DNA of 64,000 bases from VAZQ01 sp963739385. GTDB taxonomy: Bacteria > Pseudomonadota > Alphaproteobacteria > Rhizobiales > Xanthobacteraceae. The position numbers and the translations under genes were made by a program. Each line of letters opens with the position of its first letter. Position 1 is the first letter of the stretch. The notes beneath the pieces were generated by a model that saw nothing but the letters and a program-made list of their open reading frames with translations, had not been told where the DNA came from and made no database searches. Where the stretch lies: assembly GCA_963739385.1 (NCBI GenBank), contig CAVUAI010000062.1, positions 186,001 to 250,000 on the forward strand, in the 5' to 3' direction. Positions 18,708 through 28,355 of the stretch are shown one piece after another.

Positions 18708-20745
18708 TCAGCCAACCTTGGCAGTTCCAACTCCGTGCATTTGATTAGTCGCAAAACGGTTCGCGAACAAACGCACGCCGGGCGAAGCCTGCGAAACACC
18801 TGGTAGAGCTGCCTCGGAGAGCGCTCCGGGCGTCGCTGCTTTCGGCCGGATGAATTCTTGCCACCATAGGCTCAGGTTCAGGATGCACCATTGCAATGTG
18901 GTGGTGTTGGGCTGCGCAAAAAGGCTCCTCATGGTTGAGCGGTCAAACAGATCGGTCTCCGCCATGAACTCGTCAATCCGAGCCACTATTTCCACCGGGA
19001 GACCCGAGAGCAGCCATTCGTGCACCGGAACGCCAAATCCTTGCTTTGGCCGCTGGATCACGCTGTCCGGGATGAGGCCGCGCACCGCGTTCTTCAGCAC
19101 CGCCTTTAAGATACCGTTCCGCAGCTTCACCTCATCTGGAATGCCGAGCGCGAATGATACGACCTCGTGGTCGAGAAACGGGACGCGCGCCTCGAGGCTG
19201 CTCGCCATCGTCATCTTGTCCACCCGCATCAGCAAAAGTTCCGGCAGGCGAAGATTGAGATCGAGGTAGCTCATCCAACCTAGCGGAGACGCGCGCTCGA
19301 CACCGGCAAGATAGCGATTGTGGATCGGAGCGACGGCGTCCCAGGAGGAGCGATCTCGAAAATTCGTTCCTGAGGCGAGGCGAGAGGATCCGTAGTTTCG
19401 TAGCGTCATTAAAGGCCTCCGCCCCGCCCCAGAAGACGGGTAGTCCCCGCCGCGCTCGATCCAACCAAGCATATGGCTGGGAGCGCTCTTTTCCCCATGC
19501 GCGCAGTCCGGCCAAGCCGAGGGCCTTCACTGCTCCCAGGCCTGGGAATAGGTCATTGAGTCGCTGGAGCCGGAGCGCGCGCTGCCAATTCGGATATCCG
19601 AAGAAAAGCTCGTCAGAGCCTTCTCCGACTTGGCAGACGGTCACACCCTGTTCGCGTGCGAGCTTTGCTACGTAATAGAGCGGTACGCACACCGGATCGG
19701 CGATTGGCTCGTCTTGCAGACGCACCATCTCAGGCAGAAAATCGATGAGATCGGAAAACGAGAGTCGCACTTCGGCAAGATCGGCACCTAGAAACCGGGC
19801 TACGGAGCGCGCCTGCGTGATTTCACTGCGGTAGCTTTCATAATCCTGGTCGTAACCCACGGTGAACGCGCGTACCGCCCCTGATTCACCTTCCCCATGC
19901 AGCGCCGCGATCGTGCTGGAATCAATGCCGCCAGACAGAAATACGCCGACAGGCACATCGCTCACTTTGTGCAAGCGGACGGAATTCCGCAGCAGGTGAA
20001 GCAATTCCGCTGCAATCTCTTCGTCAGTCCCGGTCACGGGAGCTGACGCGCGCACGGCGTCCCAGTAACGCCGCTCCTCCACGCGGCCATCCCCGTGCAC
20101 CAACAGCATGGAGCCACCAGCCAACTTGCGAATGTTGGCGAACAGTGTTCCTGGGGCTGGCGAAGTGAGGAAGGTCAGATATTGGAACAGCGCCCCTTCA
20201 TCAATTTGGCGAGGCACGTCTGGATCAGTAAGCAGGGCCTTGATCTCGCTGGCAAACAGAAGGCGGCCCGCCTGCATCGTATAGTAGAGCGGCTTAATCC
20301 CAACGCGGTCCCGAACCAGCCACAGGCGACGGAGGTCCGCATCCCAGAGCGCGAAAGCAAACATCCCGCGGAGCCGCTGAACCGCATCGACGCCCCACTG
20401 ACGGTATGCGTAAATAATGACCTCGCTGTCCGAACCAGCGGAATGAAAGCGATGACCCAACGCTTCGAGCTCACGCCGGAGCTCGACATGGTTGTAGATT
20501 TCTCCATTGTAGGTGAGCCATATCCGGCCGTTCGCATCTGACATCGGCTGGACGCCCGATGGTGTCAGATCAATGATAGCCAACCGCCGGTGGCCCAATC
20601 CGACCTGTCCGTCGGGCGCCACCCACACGCCCATTCCGTCCGGCCCGCGGTGTGCCAAGCAGTCGCGCATCCGGGCGATGTCGGGTTCCCGGAGCGGGGC
20701 CCTCCGCCCCGAATCGAACTGCAGCACGCCGACAATCCCGCACAT
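18708..20745 (-). pseudogene. Asparagine synthase-like amidotransferase 1, one frameshift
   Basis: A glutamine-hydrolysing AsnB family protein of about 650 residues. It starts MCGIVGVLQFDSG with Cys2 as the glutaminase nucleophile. LTYNGEIYNHVELR, the RDRVGIKPLYYT segment and the ATP pyrophosphatase loop FLSGGIDSSTIAALHG follow. The reading frame changes around 19350-19400. The rest (SPLGWMSYLDLNLRLPELLL, MRVDKMTMASSLEARVPFLD) is in another frame and ends at 18708. Members in O-antigen loci, such as WbpS, convert uronic acids to uronamides rather than making asparagine. That role fits here because wecC and heparinase-like genes imply uronate sugars. First gene of a leftward unit with the heparinase-like gene. 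Confidence 0.8.
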
Positions 20746-21028
20746 GGTTAAGACACCCCGCTGGCGGCTGGCATCGTATTGCTCTGCATGCTCGCTCGCG
20801 CCTTATGCTGATCAGATGCCCTCCTAACACACGGAGCAGCGGCCCCCAACGACAATTCTTGCCCAATTTGGACTGATGCCCTATAGATAAGCACTTGGAC
20901 GGTATGCGGAAACGTCCGGGGATCGTGCCGCGTGCTGTGCATCATTGATCGGTCGCGAGTCTTCGACGACCAGGTCGTCCGATCCCAAAAATTGCGTCGC
21001 GTCGTGGTATTGTGGCTCCGTAAGAGGG
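20746..21028. other. Divergent intergenic region between asparagine synthase 1 and GT4
   Basis: About 280 bases should carry promoters for both directions. No convincing sigma-70-type boxes, long dyads or riboswitch-like features were found by eye. A weak TTG start at 20945 would extend the GT4 gene into it. Confidence 0.4.
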
Positions 21029-22915
21029 ATGTACCGAAAGCGCGTCATTAAAAGAGTCGACGATCCCGTGCCTCCAAGGAAGTCTCAACCCCACTGCACG
21101 CCGGCAGAACATCTCTTGCGCGAAGGTCTCCGCTCAGCGGAAACCTCAACCGTACTGCCCCACGATGCAAGCGTTGGCGCGCAGATAGTTCGCCGGCGAA
21201 CAGTGGTCGCTCCCGATAGCCTGCTGAAAAACAGAGCCGGCACCATCAACATGCATCTTTCAGGCGACGCCCCGCCCGGTGGCCTCGACCTCTGGCACGC
21301 TCCAGCGGCGGTGGTGATGGATACGGACCATCCCGGCCGTCGATCTGATGATTGGGAGGTCGGCACGCCGGAGCTCCGCGCTCTTCTGCGCACGAGAGGC
21401 ATTTTTCAGCATCTTCTGCGCCACCCCAGCGCCCGGCTTCTTGTCGATGATCTTGAGCAAACGCACTCGCCAAAAGCAATTCTAGCCTCGCGCCTACTCA
21501 CCGTTGGTTCCGCTCGAATTGAGGACAGAGCGGGCCGCACGGTCTCGATCGGTCCGGCATTCCTAGCAAGGCTATTGCAAAGCTGGTGGCGGGACCGTCG
21601 TGCCGTGGCGCGGGTACTCGATGAGGCGGAACGCCGGGTGGCAGATCTCGAGCGCGTGGCGGGACCCCGGCGGATGCCAACATTCGCACGTGAATCCGGG
21701 GTTCTGTTCCTGCGCACCGATTGGGCCCGGGGGGTCAAAGCCGGAGGATCTGTCGCCCACCTCGCTGGAGTCTTGAACGAGTTACAGCTGCAAGTCGGTA
21801 ACGTGCACCTTCTCACGTCTGATGCGATCCCGCTGCTCGACGACAGGATCCGTGTCTTCACTATCCAGGCAGAGGCGCGCACCTGGACACGCCCCGAGCT
21901 TCATCAACTCCACTTCAACCGCAAGCTCTCGCCGGCCGCGAGCGCACTCGCCCCGCCAGGTTGCATCATCTATCAGCGCTACGCCGCCTTCAATTGGACC
22001 GGCGCTGCACTCTCGCGGCAGGCAGGTCTGCCGTTTGTCCTTGAGTTCAATGGCTCAGAAGCGTGGCTCGCCGAGCAATGGGGGGTGGGGTTGCGCTATC
22101 CAGAACTGGCGGCGCGTATCGAGCAGGCTAATCTTGAGGCCGCAGATCTCATCAGCGTGGTCAGTGAGCCACTGCGCCAGCACGTTCTGGCCCGCGGCAT
22201 TCAGGCGGAACGCATTATCGTCCTGCCAAACGGGGTCGATCCCGAGCGGTTCAGGCCCGACCTCGACGGCGCGCCGATGCGCGAGAGTCTCGGGCTTGGC
22301 GGCCGGCGCGCGATCGGCTTCATTGGTACCTTCGGCCCGTGGCATGGAGTTGAGACGTTGGCGGAAGCCTTCATTCGGCTCCTGCGACGACGACCTGACC
22401 TCAGCGGCAAGGTCGCGCTCGTACTGATCGGGGATGGCTCACGCCGGCCCGGCGTCAAGAGCATGCTTCGGGCGGCAGGCGCGCTCGGCGACGTGGTTCT
22501 GACTGGACTCGTGCCGCAGGCGGAAGGGCCTGCTTATCTCGCGGCATGCGACATTCTCGCATTGCCCACCGTTCCCAACCCGGACGGCTCACTCTTTTTT
22601 GGCTCCCCAACGAAACTCTTCGAGTACATGGCAATGGGTCGTCCAATCGTGGCAACGTCCTTGGGACAGACCACCGAGGTCCTCGCAGATGGCCGAAACG
22701 CTCTGCTTGTCGCGCCGTCAGACTCCGAGGCGATGTGCCGGGCGCTCGAACGTCTCATCGACGATCCGGACTTGGGGCAGAAATTAGGCATGGTTGCCCG
22801 CCAAGATGTGCTGCAGCGGCATACCTGGCAACGGCATGTGGCGGGACTCCTTGCACGTATGGAGGCATTTGCGGGAGCGGATGCGACCCTGACCTCATCG
22901 CCGCCCCATTCCTAG
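21029..22915 (+). CDS. Family 4 glycosyltransferase with a long N-terminal extension
   Basis: About 628 residues from ATG 21029. A TTG at 20945 would add 28 residues. Residues ~230-610 form a standard GT4 pair of Rossmann domains: GVLFLRTDWARGVKAGGSVA, FVLEFNGSEAWLAEQWGVG, IIVLPNGVDPERFRPD, GFIGTFGPWHGVETLAEAF and the donor-binding FGSPTKLFEYMAMGRPIVAT. The first ~220 residues (LARLLQSWWRDRRAVARVLD and a His/Asp-rich DLWHAPAAVVMDTDHPGR) precede it and match nothing I know. The GT part resembles the GT4 at 33.8-35.2 kb. It probably adds one sugar to the lipid-linked chain on the cytoplasmic side. Confidence 0.85.
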   Translation: MYRKRVIKRVDDPVPPRKSQPHCTPAEHLLREGLRSAETSTVLPHDASVGAQIVRRRTVVAPDSLLKNRAGTINMHLSGDAPPGGLDLWHAPAAVVMDTDHPGRRSDDWEVGTPELRALLRTRGIFQHLLRHPSARLLVDDLEQTHSPKAILASRLLTVGSARIEDRAGRTVSIGPAFLARLLQSWWRDRRAVARVLDEAERRVADLERVAGPRRMPTFARESGVLFLRTDWARGVKAGGSVAHLAGVLNELQLQVGNVHLLTSDAIPLLDDRIRVFTIQAEARTWTRPELHQLHFNRKLSPAASALAPPGCIIYQRYAAFNWTGAALSRQAGLPFVLEFNGSEAWLAEQWGVGLRYPELAARIEQANLEAADLISVVSEPLRQHVLARGIQAERIIVLPNGVDPERFRPDLDGAPMRESLGLGGRRAIGFIGTFGPWHGVETLAEAFIRLLRRRPDLSGKVALVLIGDGSRRPGVKSMLRAAGALGDVVLTGLVPQAEGPAYLAACDILALPTVPNPDGSLFFGSPTKLFEYMAMGRPIVATSLGQTTEVLADGRNALLVAPSDSEAMCRALERLIDDPDLGQKLGMVARQDVLQRHTWQRHVAGLLARMEAFAGADATLTSSPPHS

Positions 22916-23030
22916 AGGCGAACATCGTCTTCTGCCAACACGCTCGTGCGAGCACATTTGACATATAACGGGAATGTTTGCGATATGCTGCGACTTCTCG
23001 CGCCGCGTCGGGCGCCGATGGTGAATTTGC

Positions 23031-25028
23031 ATGTGCGGTCTGGTTGGAGCCTTTAAGCCTCGTGGCGAATGCACGTCTGATGTCCTGATCGCAACCATGC
23101 GCGATCGCATGGTGCACCGTGGCCCGGACGGCTCCGGGCTCTGGCGCTCCCCCACAGGCGACTGCTCTTTCGGTCACCGGCGCCTCTCGATCATCGATCT
23201 CTCGGATGCCGCCTCTCAGCCGATGCTGAATCGAGAGCGGCACGGTTTCGATCGTCTTCAATGGCGAGATCTATAACCACGCCGAGGTGCGGCGCGAGCT
23301 GGAGACCCTCAACAAATACACCTGGCGGACGGACCACTCAGACACCGAAGTGCTACTCCATGCCTACGAGGAGTGGGGTCTCGACTGCTTCACCAAGTTT
23401 TGCGGCATGTGGGCCGTCGCCATCTACGATCACCGAGACAAGGGCCGGCCCGTTGTCCACCTGATCCGCGACCGGGTCGGGATCAAACCTCTCTATTTTA
23501 CCCGGACTTCCATCGGCGAGTGGCTATTCGCATCTGAGATCCGGGCGCTTCTGGCGCATCCGCATGTGCCGGCCGAAATGGACCCCCTCGCCTTCTGGCA
23601 CTATCTCACCTTCATAGTCGCGCCGGCGCCCCTGACGATGTTCCGCGGCATCTTCAAGCTGCCGCCAGCCACGATGGTGACCATCGACCACATCGGCCGC
23701 GCGACCGTCGCAGCGCTATTGGGACTGTAAACCCTCCGCCAAGCGACACCTTCTCGGAGAAGGAGCTGAGTTACGAAGACGCGCTCGCCGAGACCGAGCG
23801 CCTCCTGCGCCAATCGATTGCTCGGCGGATGGTGTCCGACGTGCCGTTCGGCGTGCTGCTCTCGGGCGGCGTCGACTTCGAGCCTCAACGTCGCTCTCAT
23901 GAGCGAGTTGATGGACCGCCCGGTCACGACTTTCACCGATCGGCTACGAGACGCACGAGGAGTTCAACGAATTCGATCACGCGCGCCGCATTGCTGCGCG
24001 CTACAAGACGGATCACCACGAGACCACAATCTCAAGCGCGGAGGCGCTCGAGTTCCTGCCGCTCCTGGTCGAGCTGCAGGACGAGCCCATCGCGGACAAT
24101 GTCTGCATCCCGCTCTACTTCCTCGCCCGCCTCGTACGCCAATCGGGTACGACGGTGGTGCAGGTCGGCGAAGGCGCCGACGAGAACTGGCTCGGCTACT
24201 GGTGGTGCGAGCACTACCGGAAGAAGGAGGTCGAGGTCTACGCGCCCGCACGCAAAGCGACCCGCTCTTGGTTCCACCGCGCGGCGCATGCGGTGTCGCT
24301 GAATACGGAAGACGCGGATATCCGGCGCCGCGCGCGAAGCTGGTCAGGAGCTGTTCTGGGGCGGCGCCGTCTGCTGGTGGGGCGGATTGCGCGAGCAGCT
24401 CACGCCCGATCCGAGTCGGTTTGCGACGACCGTCAACTGCCCGGTCGAGGGGCTTCTCCCGAAGTCGCACACGCACTTGGACAGCCACGAAGTGGTCAAG
24501 GGCTACATCGGCGAACTGACCGGTCGGGTTGTCGAGCCCGAGGTGATGCAAAAGATTCCCTACATGGAAATGAACCTGCGCATCCCGGAGCACCTCCTCA
24601 TGCGCGTCGACAAGATGACGATGGCGCATTCGATCGAGGCCCGCGTGCCGTTCCTCGACCACGACCTCGTGGAGTTCGCAATGCGGGTGCCACCTTCCTA
24701 CAAGCTCTCGGACGGTCTCGGCAAAAAAATCCTCAAGAAGATGGCGGAGCGTCACGTCGACCACGACCTCCTCTACCGCCGCAAGCAGGGTTTCGGTGCT
24801 CCCATGGACAAGTGGTTCCAGGACCCAAATTTCGGGCGCCGCTGCATTTCCGCGCTGGAGCGATCGGCACCTTTAGCGAGGGCTTCCTCAACCGCGACTA
24901 CGTCATGACTGCTGCGCGGCCAAGTCGCGGGCGCAATCAATTACGGTTTTCATCTCTGGACAGTGATGAACGCCGTGTTTTGGCATGAGCGCTGGATCGC
25001 GCGTTCGCCGGCCGCCGCAATGGCCTAA
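23031..25028 (+). pseudogene. Asparagine synthase-like amidotransferase 2, many frameshifts
   Basis: All parts of a ~650-residue AsnB protein are present in order but scattered over the three frames. They are MCGLVGAFKPRGE (Cys2 nucleophile), then a frame change near 23240 before SIVFNGEIYNHAEVRREL, RDRVGIKPLYFTR, and VPFGVLLSGGVDSSLNVALM, which spans another change near 23875. VVQVGEGADENWLGYWW, MRVDKMTMAHSIEARVPFLD, YRRKQGFGAPMDKWF and finally INYGFHLWTVMNAVFWHERW follow, to the stop at 25026-25028. At least six frame changes occur. Motif conservation in every piece argues against long decay. The presumed role is amidation of an acidic sugar, as for the other two copies. Confidence 0.75.
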
Positions 25029-25113
25029 GCCCAGTGAACGTCAGACGTTGCCGTGCTGCGGTTGCGGCATAAGTTCATGAAACATCGGGCCGTCTCACCC
25101 TGTACCACCCTAG

Positions 25114-27451
25114 ATGATGTTTGCCAACTTGTTAAGAAACTTCAGGCGGATGCTCACGCGAGAGTTGCTCGAGCGGCAGGTCAGCCTTGAGCGGCAGATC
25201 GCGCAGATGTCCGCGCAAATCGCGCAGATGTCCGCGCAGATGCAGATCTCCACGCAGATCGCCAGATGTCCGCGCAGATCACGCAGATGTCCGCCCAGAT
25301 CACAGTCCACGCAGATCAACAGGTGTCCGCGCAGATCACGCAGGGCTTTGCTCAGATAGCGCAGCGTCTTGAGACTGACCTTGTCGGGCTCGGCAATAGA
25401 ACCCATCAATTGGCGCAGGCGATGAGCGACCACTCCAGCCTCATAGCAAAGCTCGTCGCGGACCAAAACGAGATCGCCGAAACGCTTTCCGCGGCCTGCA
25501 GCACGACCGATTCCGCCAGCCGCGCGGTTCCTTCCAGATGAATGCAGCCGATCGGACGGCGGAGTCCATCTGCAACTTGGGTGCCCAATTCCAATGCAGC
25601 GCTGCCGGCAGCAGTCTTACGGGAACTCAAGGCGCACAAATTCGATGCCGATCAGCCGTGGTGGACACTCAGGCCTGAAGCTGTTCCCCTTACCGCCGAC
25701 GAGCTGCCAAGGCCTTATCGACCTAATGCGCGCCGGGCGACTGCTCACAAAATCCGGGGATCGGCTGGTCTGGGTTCAACCGATCGATAACGTGGCACTG
25801 CTCACGGCCGAGGAGATGCGCCAGGTTCTCGGCCTGCTTGGGCCGATAGCCGATCTCTTCGACGTCAAAGACCGGGGCGGAGAGTTGGCGCGTCGCCGTC
25901 GCGACCGCCCGCACGGAATGCGCGAGCTTGCTGCTGCGGTGGACTTTGCCGGCGATAGAGGCGCTGCATCTGCGACTTGGGCCGGTTATCCGCGAGGCGC
26001 TTAGGCGTTTCGCCCTAGGGAACATTCTTCATGCGATTGATCTGCCGGAGCCGGATGCCGATTTCGATTATTGGGCGAGCCATGTCGCCGCATTTGGCAA
26101 GCTAATGGCGGAACAGGAAGATGCGGTCGTGGGTATCGTCCTTCCGGCGCGCTTTGCCGAGGCGCCAGAACTGATGCGGCGCGCGGTTGCGCACGTCCGC
26201 GATGCAATGCGTGCCGCAGGCAGCAGCGATGTACTGACATTCCAATGGGTGCGCGGATCGGTGCCGATGACTCTGAGTTCGACAATCGTCGATTTCGCAC
26301 AGACTCATGCCATTCGGTTCGATTTCACCGCGGTCAGTCGCGGCTCGATCGAGAGCCGGCTCGAATCCTATCAGGACCTGGTGCCTTATTATCCGTTGTC
26401 ATTCGATCTGCGGGCCCCGTGCTATGCACCGCAGGCCAACGGCCTCGTCGAAATCGTACGTTGGTCGGGGCGAGGTGCGGCGACTGAGCGGCTTCGCGAT
26501 CTTGCTTCGCCGCACAACCTGACACAATTCTTCGACCGGGATTTTGAGCGGGCATGCGCCCGGCTCGTCCCCGTGCTTGATCGCATTGGACAACGCCAAT
26601 TCGAGCTGCAAGCCAATCTCGATCCGACGCTCCTCGGATATTGGCCCGAATACTTCATCTATAACTGGTCCTCGCCACCGCCAATCCGAATAAGGCTATT
26701 CGAGTTCGAAGCCAGTGGCCTGTTCGAGGCGGGTTCGCCACTCGCTCGCCTCTGCGTCAGCAACGGCATCGGCACCGACGATGCACGCTGGGCCGATGCC
26801 GGGCGACTTCTTCAGTTGGCGGCGACGGTCGCGAAGGAAGATGCAGCTCGCAAGCCCGATCCTAGGCAGCTGCAGATAGCGGAGCATACCTATCAGCACG
26901 ACCGCAAGGATATCACGGCAGATGCCGAGCGGCTGGTTAGCTGGATGCCTGACCAATTGGGCGCCACCCTGGAGCTGGGTTGTGGACTCGGCGTCATGGC
27001 ACGCCGCATCGGCGGTCGGGCCGATCCGTATGTCGGTTTCGATCTGACCATCGACCAGGCACAAGCACTGCGCGGGCTGGGCGTCGGAAGCCTCGTGGCC
27101 GACATACACGCGCTGCCATTCCGAGATGCGGCATTCGACACCATCATCGCCGACAATGTGGTCGAGCATGCCTTCGACCCGATGAAGGTGCTGATGGAAT
27201 GCATGCGCGTGCTACGCCCGAACGGCAGCTGCTACCTGATCATTCCTTACGACCTGCGCGGACCGGACTTTCGCAATGACGCCCATCTTTGGAAAGCCGA
27301 CGAGACCTCCATCCGCCATGCGCTCCAGGCAACAGGCTTCGAAACTGTGCGGCAGGAGACAGCACGCATGCCCGACCTCGGCATCAGCGGCGCCTATCCC
27401 AGCTGCGACGGCTACACTGGACTGTGGCAGGCGCGAAAACGGCGCGAGTAG
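25114..27451 (+). pseudogene. Methyltransferase with N-terminal heptad-repeat coiled coil, frameshifted N-terminus
   Basis: A protein of about 775 residues. From ATG 25114, MFANLLRNFRRMLTREL leads into a coiled coil built of seven-residue repeats (AQMSAQI). The frame slips at about 25261, continues to LAQAMSDHSSLIAKLVADQN, and slips again at about 25530 and between 25680 and 25980. From about 25930 one frame is open to 27451. A ~280-residue unknown region (PYYPLSFDLRAPCYAPQANG, GYWPEYFIYNWSSPPPIRI) precedes a class I SAM-methyltransferase with TLELGCGLGVMARRIGG, HALPFRDAAFDTIIADNVVE and RVLRPNGSCYLIIPYD. Convergent with wzt. A methyltransferase with coiled coil beside Wzm/Wzt recalls the chain-capping WbdD system, which is inference. 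Confidence 0.7.
25201..25301 (+). repeat. Tandem ~21-bp coding repeat (heptad repeats)
   Basis: Units of the form GCGCAGATGTCCGCGCAGATC follow each other. 25201-25221 and 25222-25242 are full 21-base units, then an 18-base variant (25243-25260), a 20-base unit (25261-25280) and another 21-base unit (25281-25301). Looser copies run to about 25358. Each full unit encodes Ala-Gln-Met-Ser-Ala-Gln-Ile, a heptad with hydrophobic residues at coiled-coil spacing. The 20-base unit lacks one G and throws the reading frame. The length of such an array is prone to change by slippage. Confidence 0.85.
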
Positions 27452-27869
27452 ACCACGCGGCGGGAACAACGGACCAAGGCGGCGCTGGCCTTGCTGCTCG
27501 CGTGACGAACTCGTTCGGCGTGAGATATCCGCTATCCTTCGACGACCACCTTAGCCTTTATCGTCTTGCGAAAAAAAACCGCTCCGAACTTGGGCGGCCC
27601 TCGCGAGCGTCGAATTTTTTGCCAGGTGGTTTCCACCAACATGTCTCGTGGGTTGGACCGCAGAAGGCCGCCTATGACTTCCGCTTCCATCCGCACGTTT
27701 GCGCGAGGATCATAGTGGCGCCGCGAGCCGCGGTGAAAGTCGCGAATTCTGCCTTCGCGGTCCCGCTCATCGCGAAGATCTTCCGCGCGGCCGGCGTGGC
27801 CATGGCTGATGGCCGCCGCGCTTCCCCGCAGTACTTTTCGAAGACGGGACGAGCTTCATTGCCCCTCCA
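27452..27869. other. Intergenic stretch without a supported gene
   Basis: About 420 bases after the coiled-coil methyltransferase. A frame on the plus strand stays open through it but shows no motif and no start with a ribosome site. A run of eight A residues near 27570 is the only notable composition. Part of it may be the remains of an inserted or deleted gene. Confidence 0.4.
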
Positions 27870-28115
27870 TCACTCCACACGTGCCGCTGCACACGTGCCG
27901 CTGCCGTGGCAAGTGCGCATGCGCATGACTAGCCTTATTGCCATATCCGACCAGAACTCGAACATCAGCAACCAGAACACACAGCAAATCATCAAGATCG
28001 CAGCCGTCATTACGCGCGTCGAATGGAGAAGCTTCAGCAGGCCTCTGCGCTGCGCGCCGCGCCGTTCCCACTCGCCGAAAAGTTCCATAATAGCCTTTGT
28101 AGTCGCGTCGGTCAT
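27870..28115 (-). CDS. Small single-span membrane protein, hypothetical
   Basis: 81 residues. A charged amphipathic N-terminus (MTDATTKAIMELFGEWERRG) is followed by a basic stretch and one strongly hydrophobic helix (VMTAAILMICCVFWLLMFEF, residues about 35-54), then a short basic tail. The layout looks protein-like and the start overlaps the preceding mini-frame by ATGA. I know no family. It could be the last remnant of an accessory element. It is not obviously related to the polysaccharide genes. Confidence 0.35.
   Translation of the reverse strand: MTDATTKAIMELFGEWERRGAQRRGLLKLLHSTRVMTAAILMICCVFWLLMFEFWSDMAIRLVMRMRTCHGSGTCAAARVE
27876..27903. repeat. Perfect 14-bp tandem duplication
   Basis: CACACGTGCCGCTG occurs twice head to tail. 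Eleven bases further on lies a 12-bp perfect palindrome (TGCGCATGCGCA, 27914-27925). The repeat is inside the 3' end of the small membrane-protein frame and would be a five-residue-scale duplication there, not in frame. It suggests a slippage or repair scar. Confidence 0.6.
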
Positions 28116-28204
28116 GTTTGGCCCCGTGCATTGACGGCGCGGGACAGCGTGGACTTGCCGGTGCCGACCAGCAAAGCGGCGTTGCCGAGGATGAGCGTGG
28201 TCAT
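28112..28204 (-). pseudogene. 30-residue mini-frame resembling a truncated helix-turn-helix start
   Basis: ATG 28204 encodes MTTLILGNAALLVGTGKSTL then SRAVNARGQT and stops at 28112, overlapping the next start as ATGA. The segment AALLVGTGKSTLSRAV has the spacing of a helix-turn-helix of the type (aligned from memory) found at the N-terminus of small DNA-binding accessory proteins. Those continue with a wing that is absent here. It is probably a truncated remnant. The GTGKST looks like a P-loop but lacks the fold around it. Confidence 0.3.
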
Positions 28205-28355
28205 GCGACTCTCCTGGCGCGCGCGCCGAGGTGGCCGGCCGCGCCGCAACGACAATCACATCGGGATGGTTAAGGAAGTATTGAAAAGCCGGGGTTTCTA
28301 GGGTTTTGGACGGCGGCGTTGGCCAAGCCTTCACCGGCACTTGCCGCAGCTTTAT

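Noticed and set aside
25201..25360. Short regular repeats that could suggest a CRISPR array
   Set aside because: Units are contiguous with no spacers, keep a 21-base coding period and translate to heptads. No cas genes are present.
27452..27869. Possible insertion-sequence remnant in the gap after the coiled-coil methyltransferase
   Set aside because: No transposase motif, terminal inverted repeats or target duplication could be identified on either strand.
28131..28204. GTGKST resembling a Walker A motif
   Set aside because: The frame is only 30 residues and lacks any P-loop fold or Walker B. The surrounding pattern fits a helix-turn-helix better.
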